Notes under the pieces: generated by a model | What the model was told of the DNA's origin: nothing | Databases searched by the model: none | Seen by the model: the letters and a program-made list of their open reading frames with translations, nothing else | Source of the DNA: Streblospio benedicti | Taxonomy: Eukaryota > Annelida > Polychaeta > Spionida > Spionidae | Direction: 5' to 3' | Length of the DNA stretch: 64,000 bases | NCBI GenBank assembly: GCA_019095985.1 | Contig: CM032668.1 | Coordinates: forward strand, 20,836,532-20,900,531 | Made by a program: the position numbers and the translations under genes | Part shown: in pieces, positions 51,801 to 61,843 of the stretch | Layout of the letters: each line of letters begins with the position of its first letter | How positions within the stretch are numbered: position 1 is the first letter of the stretch

Positions 51801-54800
51801 GTGCATCATCATGTGCTTTACACTAGACCTGCCAATATCTCTACAATCCACATGAAACACAGAGTGAGAGAATTATCATATGCACAAGAGTCGCCATTTT
51901 GAGATATTTGTGTGACAAGTTTGGATGGTATATTATATCCAAACCGGCCTTAACCAAATAAAGTTAAGTTTATCCAGTTTGAACTGGTCTATCTTACTTC
52001 CTCTTTCTACCCTATGGTATATATATCAAAGGCAGTTTCCACTTGGTTAATCACCCAGCAAAAGAAAACATGCGGCATGGTATTTGAATAGGACAGTAAA
52101 AACTATGTATGGAGCAAAAGTACAATAGAACCTCAGTATCTTGATATTGCTTGTCTGGAATTTTATCTTTATCTGTTAGTTAGTTTCATTCCCCCCCAAG
52201 CATATTATGTATGCGAGAGGTAATTTTAGGGTGGTGGAGGAGGTTTCATTTTGTATCACAGACACAGTAACTTTATACAGTGGAACCTCTCTATACCCTG
52301 AGACTCTGCTCAAGTGGTCTCAAAAGAGAGGTGGACTCTGTATGGGGGTTTGCAATGGTCTCTATATTAAGGCTTGGAACTGCAAAACCATCTGAAAAAT
52401 AACTCAAGTCTTAGTATAATAGCTTTAAAATGCGTTTTCCCATTTAATTTTCCTTCCTTTTCCTTGTACATGTAGAGGACACCATCCACAAGAAAACATT
52501 ATGGTGGAGTCATTTCCATTGAGTTTGCATTGTGTTTCACAATTATTTTTTGATATGATCAAAGCTTTATTCATTACCTTTGAGCTAAATTATGTTAGTA
52601 GATGCAGTCACCAGAGTCTCGTCACACGTCCATTTTAGTGACGTGATGAGACCCTAATGTATGTCGAGACTCTGTGACTGCATCTACCTTAGATAGTTTT
52701 CAGACTTCAGTTATAAATGAAACTTAGGCAGGGCAGGGGGGAGGAAGGGGGGGGGGGAGGGGGTACACCACACACCCCTGGTTCTCCCACCAGGGCCCTG
52801 CCCCAGACCCTGATGAACCATAGACAGCTCCCATACCCCCAGCCACGATTTCCACATTTCATTTCATTCTAACCACATCCCGGAAATCATTAAAATCAAA
52901 CAAGTTAATGCTCAACAGTCAGTTAATGCTCATTAAGGATTTATTTTTATTTTTTTTCATTTGATTTATTTCGTTTATCACAGGCATATTAATACTACAA
53001 AGTAAATAACATATTACAGAAAGATAAAAAAATATAAATAGAAGTAAAATTGAATAGAGATATACAAATATAATAAAATAAATGAACCATGTGACAAACA
53101 AGGAGCACTAAAAAGATATCCATTTAAAATGGAGATTCTTATTTCCATAGTGGACCTCGGTGAAACATGGAAAAACAACTGACCAGAAATGATAATGCCA
53201 TAGAATGTAATAGTTACATTACTAATGATTAACCTTTTAACAAATATATTCTTTTTGGTTGAGATTTAATGACACTACCACTTACATTTTTAACATTTAC
53301 TTTACGTTGCGGTCACCATCACGGGACCTTCAACAGAAGTGACTTCTTCTGGTCTTTTTTTGATGACGTCAAAAGACCAGAAGAAGTCACTTCTGTTGAA
53401 GGTCCCGTGATGGTGACCGCAACGTAAAGTAAATGTTAAAAATGTAAGTGGTAGTATCATTAAATCTCAACCAAATGGATATGCCTACTACTAAAAACAG
53501 TCTTCATAAAAAATATATTCTTATTACTCTTTTATAAAATGGTCTATATAATATTTCTTACATTTTGATTTAAAAGACGCCAAACAGTTTGACTTTCGTA
53601 TTGGTAGAGGTAGACTATTCCAATATTTAATGCTACAATATTTAAACATTTTCTGTCCATGAGACTTAACTTTTGGTACAATGTACGACAACTCCTTTTT
53701 CCTAGTATTGTATGAATGCCTCACAAGTTTAACATCACATAAATATGCAGGAGCCTTTTCGATATGTATTTTATACATTAAACATAAAGACAAATATTCA
53801 ATTGGATCATTTACATTTAACCATCCAACTAGTTCAAAATCCTCAGAACAAAGGTGGTGCCTTCCATCATAGTTTAAAATGTATCTAATTAGTCTATTTT
53901 GTGTAGTTTCAAATCTTGTTTTCACTTTTTGGGGCAACCCTCTAAATCAGCTGTTGACGCCGTAATCAATATTAGATTGTACTAAAGTAGAAACTAATAG
54001 TTTTTTCTCTTTAAACCCAAAATACATATTATTTCTATACAAAAATTTCAATTTAGCATTATTTTTTTTTTAACATTAAGCTAGCCATAGACAAACCACT
54101 AAAATCCTGATCAAAAGTAACACCTAAATATTTATAAGGCCTACTTAAATAATATTCCTGTTTCCGGTCAGCGAGCGAACCTCTATTATCGCCCCCGAAC
54201 CTCTTAAATTTTATGGATATTGCAAAAAAAAAATAACAATCTCACCGACCTAAGCTGGGTTTCACATAGTGCTAAAACCAAAGAAATTTTACCCGATCAT
54301 ATGACATTTTCATACCAAATCTTCATATTACGGCGACTGAATTTTACTTGAATTTTAACCAAATTTGAGAGATTCCTTGGGTCTCGCACCAGCTACTAAA
54401 ACCGCCACTGTAAACATAGTAGATGGTGGCGCCACACAACGATGAGATTGCGCATTGGCGGGATCCTCTTGTATTTCATAGCTGAGTACGTGGCCCCGTC
54501 AAAGCGAGGCTGCTGGCTGGTCGAGTCTAGTACATACATGGCGCTCTTTACCGTAAATAGAATACGTTTGCAGCAGGAATTTAATCTTTAAAAGACATTT
54601 ACACGTCCGCGCTTTTAAACTTTCAATGTTACTACTTTCAATCTAGCATGTTTAAATCAAATTTCTAAAAGAACTATATTGGCATTCTGGCAGATCCAGG
54701 CTTTTTTTAAAAAGGGATGGGGCACATTACGTGATTACATGTATTTCCCTGTGAGCCATTGAAAACCTATGTAAAATAATTATTTTCATGACATATAGTT

Positions 54801-57620
54801 GTTATTTTATTAACATTGATGTACAAGTAGGTTCAGCTTTATGCTTATTTCTTCTTAAGTTAGAATATGTTTTGTATTTAGATTTAATTTTAGGCCACTG
54901 TTGGCGGCGTCAATAAAATATTAAAAATGCATAATTCTAGTCTTATAGACTGAAATACTGCAAAGATTGAAAGAAACAAATACAGTATGCAAATTGGTAT
55001 TTTATTTGATTTCATCTTTGATCCTCATACATATCATCATAGTTTAGATGTCCTAAATCAAGAGGTTTTTGAAAATAAACTTTTAAGTCAGTAAGATGAT
55101 AAAAAAGTTCGCGAAACCCTACCTAACCTCGGCAGCATATTTTACAGCAAAGAATAGAGGTTTTTGAAAATTATTTTAAAGTCGGTCGGATGATACCAAA
55201 AAAAAAGTTCACGAAACCCTACCTAACCTCGAAAAAATTCCTGTTTAAGAATGAAAAAATAAAAAAAAAATCTCCGACCTACCTAACCTTTTTGAAAATT
55301 CAACCTGACCTGAAACAAGAATATTATTTAAGTGCGACTGGGCAGGCAGTCCACACCCTCTGAATGAGGAATAATTAAGGCCTGCTCAAATAAACTTAAG
55401 ATTTGATTGATAAGGACCCCCCCACCCCAATCATATGTGCTCCCTTGTACTAATTTTGGTGCACAGAACCCCTTACTAATTGCGACACTAGTAGGCGTGT
55501 GATAATTACTAAAGCAGTGAGAAAATAGAGCAGCAGCAAGTACATGTAAATGAAAATGAGAGTTTATTCGGTGTACTTTATAGTTTGTGCATATTTCCTT
55601 GTGCAGGTAGCATGGGAGACTCGCTGAACCAGACCACTCAGCTCTACTTGTCTTCTAACGGGGGAGAAACCTGGAAAATGGTTAGAAACAACTCAATTTA
55701 GCATGCAGAATCTAGCTATGTCAGTGAATATTAAAGTGCTTGGATAACATTGGTCCATGTAGTTTACAATGTTATGGCAGTTTGTTTCTAGTTGTTGTTT
55801 TTTTTTTAATGACCATCTAACTATTTAGGTCATATTAGGATAATCCATGGCTGAATAGTTGCCAAAATTATATTACGGTAATTATCAAACCCTACTTTTC
55901 AAAAAACAAATCAAATTTTTCAATGCGATTCATTACTAATGTCAGGAATCTTATAACATTATCTTATTCCTGCTAACATCTATATTAACTCAGATTTATA
56001 TTTGCAACACTACTACTCACATTTTCAACAAAACTTGTCTTTGCGGCTCCCTTCACGGGGCTTTCGACCCCGTGAAGGGAGCCGCAGCGACAAGTTTGTT
56101 GAAAATGTGAGTAGTAGTGTTGCAAATATAAATCTGAATGGATATTTCTACTAGTGTCAAGAAAGTGGCTCGGACACAATGCATCCTGATAGATTAACAA
56201 CGTGCCCAAGGCATAATAGGTTTCAGTGGCATGATAGAGGCTGATCAGCGAGAGGCTGATGGTAGGCTATAAATAGCCCAAGGTGTCAGACATGTGTGTC
56301 TGAAGCATATAGGCAGGTTAAGAAACTTGTCTCTCTCGTCATGGGGAATTGGTGTAATGGTTAGCACAGCTGACTATCACACATATGACCGGTCTGATTC
56401 ATGGTTGGAAGGTTGTGAGTTCGACTCCACGATTCTCCAAATTACCTTTACAAGCCTTGCCACTGAATTTCGTTTCACTAGTAACAATAGTCTACATAAA
56501 GATGTCCATATTATCGATGCCTGTTGTTGACGGGTTGTTGTGTCATGCTGTAGGTTCTGAGCGGTCAGTACAGTCACAACATCCTGGACCAGGGAGGTGC
56601 CATCGTGGCCATAAAACAGGACGGCCACCGCGAGACAAACACCATCATGTACAGGTAATCAACACAGGGTCAGTCAACACCCATTGAAAAAAAAATCATC
56701 ACCATCAAATTTCATAAAGAGTAGGTCAAGATGATTATGAAAATATAGGGTATCACATATTAAAACGCACTTCACACCGTAGTGACAGAACTTCCATAAG
56801 ACACGGGACTATATCCTCTATGCAAGCACATACCGGTACTCGTCTCTTTGGAATAGTATATGTACATGACCTTGATTGGTGTCGGCTTGAAATTAGCTGT
56901 GAATCACTACAACTAAACATTGCCACTTCAATGTGTGCCTCTTGTAGAATTGTAGTACTGCCAATAATTTTTGCTGTTTTTTTTACACCTGTAAGACTGC
57001 AAGCAATAAGAAACCAATCAGTTTGCCAGTCAAAAGAAAATGCAGTGCTTTATAGCAATATTCTGATTTCGGTTTCATTTTTGTTTATAAATGGGTGGTG
57101 AAGATATTTTTCTGGAGTTTCATAATGTTTATTGCAGGTTTAAGTTTAAGTGCACAAATAGATTTAACACTTTAACATTCCACACATTTGTGTTCTTTGC
57201 CAGTAGATGATACTCCTCATGTCTACAATTGTCTTTTTCCACCTTTCTCAAATCTTAATTTTGTTTACTTATTATTTACTTTATATTTATTTGATTTAGA
57301 CTTTAATTTAGAATTTTTAGAATTTATTTTTAAATATTTTCACCAATTGTTTTACGTGGCCTCATCAGGAATTAATCTAAACTTATAAAATAAACGTACC
57401 AAATTCTTAACATTCTCTTTAACATTCAACCACAATGTACATCATTAAATACTTTCATTGAAAACAAAAGTAATTTAAATTTGCATGAGTGATAATAGAT
57501 GCTTTTGCGTTTTTGCAGCTGCACTGAGGGAGAGACTTGGCAGTCGTTTGAGTTTGAGTCGACTCCGATGTTGGTGGATGGAGTGCTCAACGAGCCCGGG
57601 ATCACCACCAGGATTGTGAG
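33896..57620 (+). CDS. SorCS-type VPS10-domain sorting receptor, 5' and propeller part
   Basis: Type I sorting receptor of the sortilin/SorCS family. Exon 1 (33896-34159) has a signal peptide (MKWIYLLFFTALELLVHIEC) and a furin-type site RSRR at residues 49-52 ending a propeptide. Further exons: exon 2 at 35865-35929 or 41279-41343; exon 3 at 36376-36478 or 41790-41892; then 42879-43043, 43514-43649, 43823-43941, 44063-44152, 45083-45256, 47171-47317, 49005-49107, 55607-55680, 56554-56654, 57519-57620. Phases agree throughout. Propeller Asp-box-like motifs include STDLGKTW, FDEGGEW, SSNGGETW and TEGETW. KYFYTSPINKNKLIF, DRLVFHPTKEDTVLGYT and ATNCQLPKCGLNLHL align with SorCS1-3 rather than sortilin or SORL1; the subtype is not resolved. 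The next exons are absent on this strand, and 10CC/PKD exons lie inverted at 61844-62589. Exons 2, 3 and 5-7 have second copies (see the separate entries). Confidence 0.9.
35370..35601. mobile_element. MITE with CAGGGTCAGGATTAG ends
   Basis: The left CAGGGTCAGGATTAGCC and the right CCTAATCCTGACCCTG are inverted repeats, with internal GACGAGTA and TACTCGTC subrepeats. The same family is at 57659-60541 (interrupted), and a degraded right part is at about 40935-41010. Confidence 0.8.
35602..36787 (+). repeat. duplicated block, copy A (SorCS exons 2 and 3)
   Basis: The sequence from CCGCATATCTGAATACTGAC to ACTTAACATTTATA is repeated at 41010-42746. It is near identical over intron and exon, apart from scattered small indels at the left end and a 552-bp insertion in copy B. 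Copy A exons are 35865-35929 (TIFLLLRQRVSNGSVVQSDL) and 36376-36478 (NYGNTFTPVQLFVQDKD). Immediately after copy A the sequence changes to the folded array, and exon 4 does not follow. Confidence 0.95.
36784..39795. repeat. head-to-head array of about 385-bp tRNA-like units
   Basis: Three full units run one way (starts near 36784, 37167, 37554, with a partial at 37945). The array then switches orientation in a scrambled zone at about 37990-38160, and about four and a half units run the other way to 39795. Each unit has a (TA)n tract, a B-box-like GGGGTTCGAATCCCAC on one strand, and on the other strand CTGGTCTCACAACC followed by GAGTTCGAGTCCCGCC, the latter resembling anticodon and T arms of a tRNA. 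The open frames in this array (SSSGIRTPDLWVEMI etc.) are repeat artefacts. A single diverged relative lies at 13600-13990. Other small rearrangements are frequent. Confidence 0.9.
39797..40932 (+). pseudogene. indel-rich second copy of SorCS exons 5-7
   Basis: From ACATGCAAGTGTTCTGATG onward this follows 43067-44155 closely. Exon 5 (about 40235-40365), exon 6 (about 40544-40670) and exon 7 (about 40784-40890) can all be found, but each carries several one- or two-base insertions and deletions that break the frame. The same indel rate occurs in the introns between them. Exon 4 is missing. The pattern (homopolymer and single-base indels, few substitutions) looks like uncorrected long-read sequence rather than slow decay, but a real unprocessed pseudogene duplicate is possible. 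Confidence 0.85.
41010..42746 (+). repeat. duplicated block, copy B (SorCS exons 2 and 3)
   Basis: Second copy of 35602-36787, with exons 41279-41343 and 41790-41892 in the correct frame. It is followed, as expected, by exon 4 at 42879, so copy B is the one in proper context. The first 200 bp (to about 41200) are indel-rich like the segment before it; the remainder is clean. It carries the 552-bp transposon at 41958-42509 that copy A lacks. Confidence 0.93.
41958..42509. mobile_element. non-autonomous DNA transposon, absent from copy A
   Basis: Perfect 15-bp TIRs CAGGGTTCGAAATTA and TAATTTCGAACCCTG; many subterminal GGTAGCAAA / TTTGCTACC words. Flanked by ATATG on both sides. The end sequence is hAT-like, but an 8-bp duplication is not seen. 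The corresponding point in copy A (36540-36555) has no insertion. Confidence 0.88.
42793..42840 (-). other. hammerhead-like hairpin motif
   Basis: On the minus strand: CCGATGA, A, GCCATG stem, TAGTTAC loop, CATGGC stem, GAAACGTC. This is the same layout as at 30560-30588 with a different stem sequence. It lies 39 bp before the acceptor of SorCS exon 4. Confidence 0.5.
44725..44886. mobile_element. short TIR element of the GACCACCTCT family
   Basis: Ends ACAGTAGAACCTC and GAGAGGTTCTACTGT are inverted. The interior has ATTAAGACCACCTCTCTGTT and related tandem words. Lies in the SorCS intron between 44152 and 45083. Confidence 0.8.
45569..45697. mobile_element. foldback MITE, nearly perfect palindrome
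   Basis: TTGACCACGAGATTGGAGTG returns as CACGACAATCAAGTGGTCAA. The inner arm CTGACGTCTGATTTACCC returns as GGGTAAATCAGACGTCAG around GAACGAAGTGA. Family member of 19832-19961. Confidence 0.88.
47371..47757. mobile_element. expanded GACCACCTCT-family element
   Basis: ACAGTAAAACCTCC at the left and AGAGGTTCTAATGT at the right. Inside are several tandem copies of CCTCTATATTGAGACCACC and a motif around CCCAAACCTTCATAAAGCTA. It begins 53 bp after the SorCS exon 47171-47317, following a (CACT)n tract at about 47329-47371. Confidence 0.75.
48781..48900. mobile_element. short GACCACC-family element
   Basis: ACAGTAGAACATCTAAT at the left and AGGAAGGTTCTTCTGT at the right, with AAGACCACCAAAATGAAC inside. 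In the intron before the SorCS exon 49005-49107. Confidence 0.65.
49110..50400. other. SorCS intron, no recognised feature
   Basis: AT-rich sequence with no exon, clear repeat or RNA gene that I can support. Open frames are short and lack context. Confidence 0.5.
50412..51897 (-). CDS. single-exon cysteine-rich protein, probably secreted, family unknown
   Basis: A long open frame on the minus strand (stop at 50412) in a SorCS intron. The uninterrupted frame is about 480 codons. It has about 17 cysteines, several N-glycosylation sequons (NTT, NIS, NTS, NIS) and a CKCRQKLKLCKD cluster, and it looks extracellular. The open frame begins after an in-frame stop with no good ATG until inside the domain. 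However, an ATG in a strong context (AAAATGG) at 51897 opens a neighbouring frame reading MATLVHMIILSLCVSCG, a typical signal peptide, that stops exactly where the long frame starts. A one-base difference would join them, so a sequence error or a recent frameshift is likely. I do not recognise the family. No domain is claimed. Confidence 0.65.
52269..52390. mobile_element. GACCACC-family fragment
   Basis: ACAGTGGAACCTCTCTATAC at the left, then GGTCTCAAAAGAGAGGTGG and GGTCTCTATATTAAGG. The right end is weak. Confidence 0.5.
52598..52690. repeat. short foldback element
   Basis: TAGATGCAGTCACCAGAGTC returns as GACTCTGTGACTGCATCTA. The arms are about 25 bp with a few mismatches. Confidence 0.75.
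52735..52770. repeat. G-rich tract
   Basis: GGCAGGGGGGAGGAAGGGGG and a following G run. Could form a quadruplex, but this is low complexity only. Confidence 0.6.
53254..53474. repeat. about 220-bp near-perfect palindrome
   Basis: The left arm runs from TTTGGTTGAGATTTAATGA through CACGGGACCTTCAACAGAAG. The right arm returns through CTTCTGTTGAAGGTCCCGTG to CATTAAATCTCAACCAAA. The arms are about 100 bp with only a few mismatches and the centre (TTTTTTTGATGACGTCAAAA) is short. Non-coding, in the SorCS intron. Confidence 0.92.
53524..54150 (-). mobile_element. 5'-truncated LINE, C-terminal RT region
   Basis: The minus-strand open frame 53937-53524 ends with KYWNSLPLPIRKSNCLASFK, preceded by RFETTQNRLIRYILNYDGR and LVGWLNVNDPIEYLSLCLMY, the thumb/C-terminal pattern of CR1/Jockey-type LINEs. 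Upstream pieces read PYKYLGVTFDQDF and LVSTLVQSNIDYGVNS in other frames, so there is at least one stop and one frame change. The element ends there and lacks the catalytic part. Confidence 0.85.
54190..55600. other. SorCS intron with scattered repeats
   Basis: No exon recognised. 55070-55310 has two or three diverged copies of CGAAACCCTACCTAACCTCG. 54400-54540 is GC-richer with no supported frame. Confidence 0.45.
55991..56136. repeat. 146-bp near-perfect palindrome
   Basis: CAGATTTATATTTGCAACAC returns as GTGTTGCAAATATAAATCTG. The inner arm GCGGCTCCCTTCACGGGG returns as CCCCGTGAAGGGAGCCGC around CTTTCGA. The arms are about 68 bp, nearly identical. It lies immediately left of the SINE at 56145. 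Confidence 0.92.
56145..56470 (+). mobile_element. tRNA-like SINE, family 2
   Basis: The head and body (CACAATGCATCCTGATAG, GGCTATAAATAGCCC, GCATATAGGCAGGTTAAG) match 7725-8050 on the other strand. The 3' part is tRNA-like: GGTGTAATGGTTAGCACAG as A box and GAGTTCGACTCC as B box. It ends 84 bp before the SorCS exon 56554-56654. Confidence 0.75.
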
Positions 57621-58520
57621 GTGAGTCGCTCAATATCGTGGCTGACGAGAGGCGTTACCACGGTCAGGATTCGCCACTCTTCCGCTGATATCGACAAGTA
57701 AAACCTTGAGAAGATTGAGTAAGAAGTTTTAGTAACTTGTCCTTTTGACGAATAGCAATTGTGGTCAATTTGGCATGTAAGTATGGAGCTATTGCAAGGA
57801 GGACGAGTACATTTTTTGCATGACGAATAGATATTTGAGGCTTACTCGTCCTGCTGACGAGTAATACTCACTGTGCTAAAGCATGGGCAGGTGGTAAGTT
57901 TACCACCTGCCCTCACAAACAAAATGGCCGATACAGTTCAAATTGTTTTCTTCAATATTTACCCTTATACATATACTATAAGAAAAATATTTTACTGCCC
58001 ATACATAAAACAAAGTGTATAGAATGCTCCAATAAATTTAGTTTGTTCAATTTATCTTGCGGTAGGTTAAAATAATGATAAATACATACCATCCATTTGG
58101 GCAGGTGGTACTTAGCTTCGGGTCAGGTGGTAAGCCACCTGGGCAGGTGGTAAGTACAATATTGTGACTCTGTGAATGCTGCTATTTAGGTCAGTTTTAG
58201 TGGCCAGTGGTCAGTTGTACTATGTGTAGGGCAGGTGAATGCTACAACCCTGTGACCTAAAGACTTAGTCGCTTACTTATCTTAATGCATCATGATAAGT
58301 TGAGATGCTTTTCAACTGGAATATAGATAGTTATTGGAATTAAAGTATAGGGCCGATGAACGATTATAAAATTGCCAGCTATCTCTCGTGAATTTGTTAA
58401 TGCATAGTACATAGCACATTTAAAATCGAATCGAATGAATCATTGCAATCTAAAGTACGTGTATGAACTTGTATTGGAGAAGAGAATATGTTTATTAAAT
58501 CAGAAGTGTGTATGTATGTG

Positions 58521-58642
<122 letters not shown>

Positions 58643-58664
58643 GTGTCTTCAAAAAATGATACGT

Positions 58665-58790
58665 TGCCAGTCTGGTCTGGTGGTGGGTGTTGAGCAAACT
58701 CATCCCTAATCATTCGCACCCTGCTCCATGTTGAATAGGAACAGGTCAGGTGAATACTAATCTTGATTGATAAGCCAATGACTATATATT
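58665..58790 (+). mobile_element. SINE family 1 fragment
   Basis: GGTGGTGGGTGTTGAGCAAA and CTCATCCCTAATCATTC match the reverse of 22340-22380 and 8620-8660. Only the 3' part is present. Confidence 0.6.
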
Positions 58791-60830
58791 CAACGGATTA
58801 TCTAAATGGCTAGAAACCCAATATATGCTTTTGTTGACGAATAGACCAGACTGTTTACTTAAATTCAATTAAGGTTCAATTAGTTAAACTTTTATTGAGA
58901 GAAATAAATTTTAATCCTGATTCAGAATATGTATATAATTACTCTATACTTTAATCAGAATATAAATAAATGATAAATCAAAGATAATCAATATATATAC
59001 AAAGTTCATCAACACACAACACAATAGTTCTTACATCGGACTCACCTGAAGTGATAAATCACAGCAGATTCGTCCGATGCACAACACCTATATGTGGAGG
59101 GCACGGTGTTCTCTCTATTTACGCTGCAGTTACGATATGTTGTATGCTCCTCGATATAGTGTGAAAAGGATGCAAATAGGTTTAGAAAACAGATGCACAT
59201 GTCACATCGTTAAATCATATTCTTTGTGTTTGCATATTTTTGCTACAGCTCTGAGCTATGTTTGCAGTGGTTAAGTGAGTTGCAAATGAGTTTTGTAGTT
59301 TTGTATGGTAAAACTTGGCAATGATGAGGGTGCTATAATGCCGCTAATGCCTTTTAATTGTGAAGTGTGAAATGGATTTGAAATAAAGTTGGAAGTGTAA
59401 AATTTGCTGTAGAATCATAGGCAGAGCACACGCCATATGCGACGTATCAGTATGTGTCTCCAAATATTGAATATATGAAAAATAGATTTTATTTAAGCAG
59501 CTAGCAGTGGTTAGTCCACTCCCAGCTGCAGAAGCCTCGTTAAAGTTGTGCCCTGGCGGTAGAGAGCCAACCCTCTGCACGTAAAAAAGAACTTGCCTAG
59601 TTTGAAAACATTAGCTAGTGTGATCCATTCACACACCCTTGGCTCAGTTGGTTACCTCACGTGCCAAACAAACAGGACCACATTGGAAATAAGCATTACA
59701 TACATATGTACGCTTTCATGTGCTATCCTAGGAACATTAATTCCTGAACAATATCAATCAATCATTAACCAAACACTTGATATGCCTGATGTTTAAATTA
59801 CATATTTGGTTTGATATTAGTAATTTTGTGAATCCTACATATTGCATATACCCAAATCTTTGTTCTTAGGTTTTCTTCTCCCCTATTATTTGTATCAAAT
59901 TATGAACATAAGCCCAAAAGTATAATTTAAAAATTTGAGCTCTAAATACCCTTATTTTAACAAGTTATAATACATATGAGTAATATAAGTACATGTGCAA
60001 TACTAAAAGTGATAACTTTTTTCATTGTTGAAAGTGCCAAAAAGTGCTGTTTTTCGGATACAAACCTTTAATGCGTGAAAATACGACATGGTAATGTAAA
60101 CTAGCTACTATGATTTCTGTGGACACTAAGTGTGAAATATTCATACGATTGTGTCAGTCTTGCTGTAATAGAGGTAACATGGTCTTACATGACTGATTCT
60201 GGGCAGGTACCACCTGCCCCTGTATGCTTACAACCTGCCCACAATGGAATTTCAAAAATAAACAGTTTACTTACCACCTGACCACAAAGCTTCCAATAAA
60301 AAATTACCTTTATTAAGCCAGTCAGAGATGATTGACAAATGTTTTCAACTGAATTATTGAAAATACTAAGTATTACAGCATTACAACACAAAATTTGTTG
60401 TTATACATGTGTATATTGGCAGGAATTTCAATAAATATTTCTGAAGTGAGGCGTCCATCTTGGTTTGTGAGGGCAGGTGGTAAACTTACCACCTGCCCAT
60501 GCTTTAGCACAGTGATACTTTTCCATCTAATCCTGACCCTGGTTACTCAAGTTGAAGGGAATTGACTGATGACCTTATCAGAACTTCGAGTTATCAGGCG
60601 ATAATGCAATAACTTATACTACACAGAATCATGCTCTTATATGATTTCTACTCATATTTGATTTAAATATCATATAAGACCTACTTTTTCCTTCAGAGGG
60701 TGTGACCTGTCTGCTCAGTCTACCCAAATGTCCCCCCCAAACCTTTTTGAGGATTTTATTATTTGGGTTTTTAAAAATTTAAACTCAAATTTTTAAATTT
60801 TTAAAAACGAACTTTTTGTTTTTTTGGAAA

Positions 60831-60930
60831 NNNNNNNNNNNNNNNNNNNNNNNNNNNNNNNNNNNNNNNNNNNNNNNNNNNNNNNNNNNNNNNNNNNNNN
60901 NNNNNNNNNNNNNNNNNNNNNNNNNNNNNN
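60831..60930. other. assembly gap of 100 N
   Basis: Exactly 100 unknown bases, the customary placeholder for a scaffold join of unknown size. The gene orientation changes across it. Confidence 0.99.
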
Positions 60931-61081
60931 ATTTAAGGTAGCAGCACCTAAATTATGGAATAAACTTCCCCAGTCCATAAACCAATCAAAGACTGTTACC
61001 ATTTTTAAAACCCAATTGAAGCACTGTTTGTTTAAGGAGGCCTACAAGCGCACAGAAACATTTATTGGAATTTGGATATAA
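60931..61081 (+). mobile_element. LINE 3' tail after the gap
   Basis: FKVAAPKLWNKLPQSINQSK then TVTIFKTQLKHCLFKEAY and a stop, the C-terminal signature of L2/CR1-like LINEs. The upstream part is in the gap. An ATTGT repeat follows (about 61098-61110). Confidence 0.75.
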
Positions 61082-61396
61082 AGATTATTATTTCATTGTA
61101 TTGTATTGTAAAGAAGTGATTCTTCCAGGGTTACCCCCCATTGCTGCTGCGTAAATATTTCCTGCCGAACATCTAAATCGGCCGTTGTCGGTTAAATACA
61201 TATAATAGGGACATTGATGAGAAGTATATCACATGATGAAAAATAAAGGAATTATTGTGCAAATATGAATTGTTGACGGACGGCTGATGGCCGACGGATG
61301 AATGGTGATCACAAAAGCTCACCATGTCTCCGACAGGTGAGCTAAAAAGAAACCATGTGCATGTATCAATCCCTAGAACGCTACATATCCTACCTT

Positions 61397-61795
61397 GAAA
61401 CAGAACAAATTATGAAGTCAAAAAGGTACGAAAATTTATTAAAATCACAAATGTTTCCATCTTCAATGCTTTATCAAGTTAGAAAAAAAATCTTAAAGAT
61501 GAAGATGCGAAAATTTGTAATTTTAATAAAATTTCGTACCTTTTGGACTTCATAATTTGTTCTGTTTTGATATAATATGGTAAGAGCAGCTCCAAGAACT
61601 TTTTATACAATGTCCTACCTTCAAAGAATTTGATGGATACCAATAGAAACCAATACCTTGTCATTTTGGCGAGACTGTCGTTGTTTTCGCAACAACTTCT
61701 TCGGGCCGAAGAAGTTGTTGCAAAAACAATGAAAGTCTCGCCAGAATGACAAGGTATTGGTTTCTATTGGTATCCATCAAATTCTTTGAATCATG
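61397..61795. mobile_element. palindromic MITE plus adjacent hairpin
   Basis: 61397-61570 is a full member of the CATCGATG-type family (AAACAGAACAAATTATGAAG returning as CATAATTTGTTCTGTTTTG). 61655-61795 is a second palindrome: ACCAATACCTTGTCATTTTG returns as CCAGAATGACAAGGTATTGG, with the centre CGAAGAAGTTGTTG. Both parts have counterparts near 14500-15173, so they probably form one composite family. Confidence 0.8.
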
Positions 61796-61843
61796 AATAA
61801 AGAAACCCAGGATGATCCAAATATACATTCAGTTATGTCGTAC

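Noticed and set aside
53524-53937. 137-residue open frame as a host protein
   Set aside because: Its WNSLPLPIR ending and upstream pieces identify the C-terminus of a LINE.
33896-57620. Assignment to sortilin or SORL1
   Set aside because: Text around the tenth blade and NCQLPKCGLNLHL, together with 10CC exon spacing, is nearer SorCS. No LDLR or EGF repeats follow.
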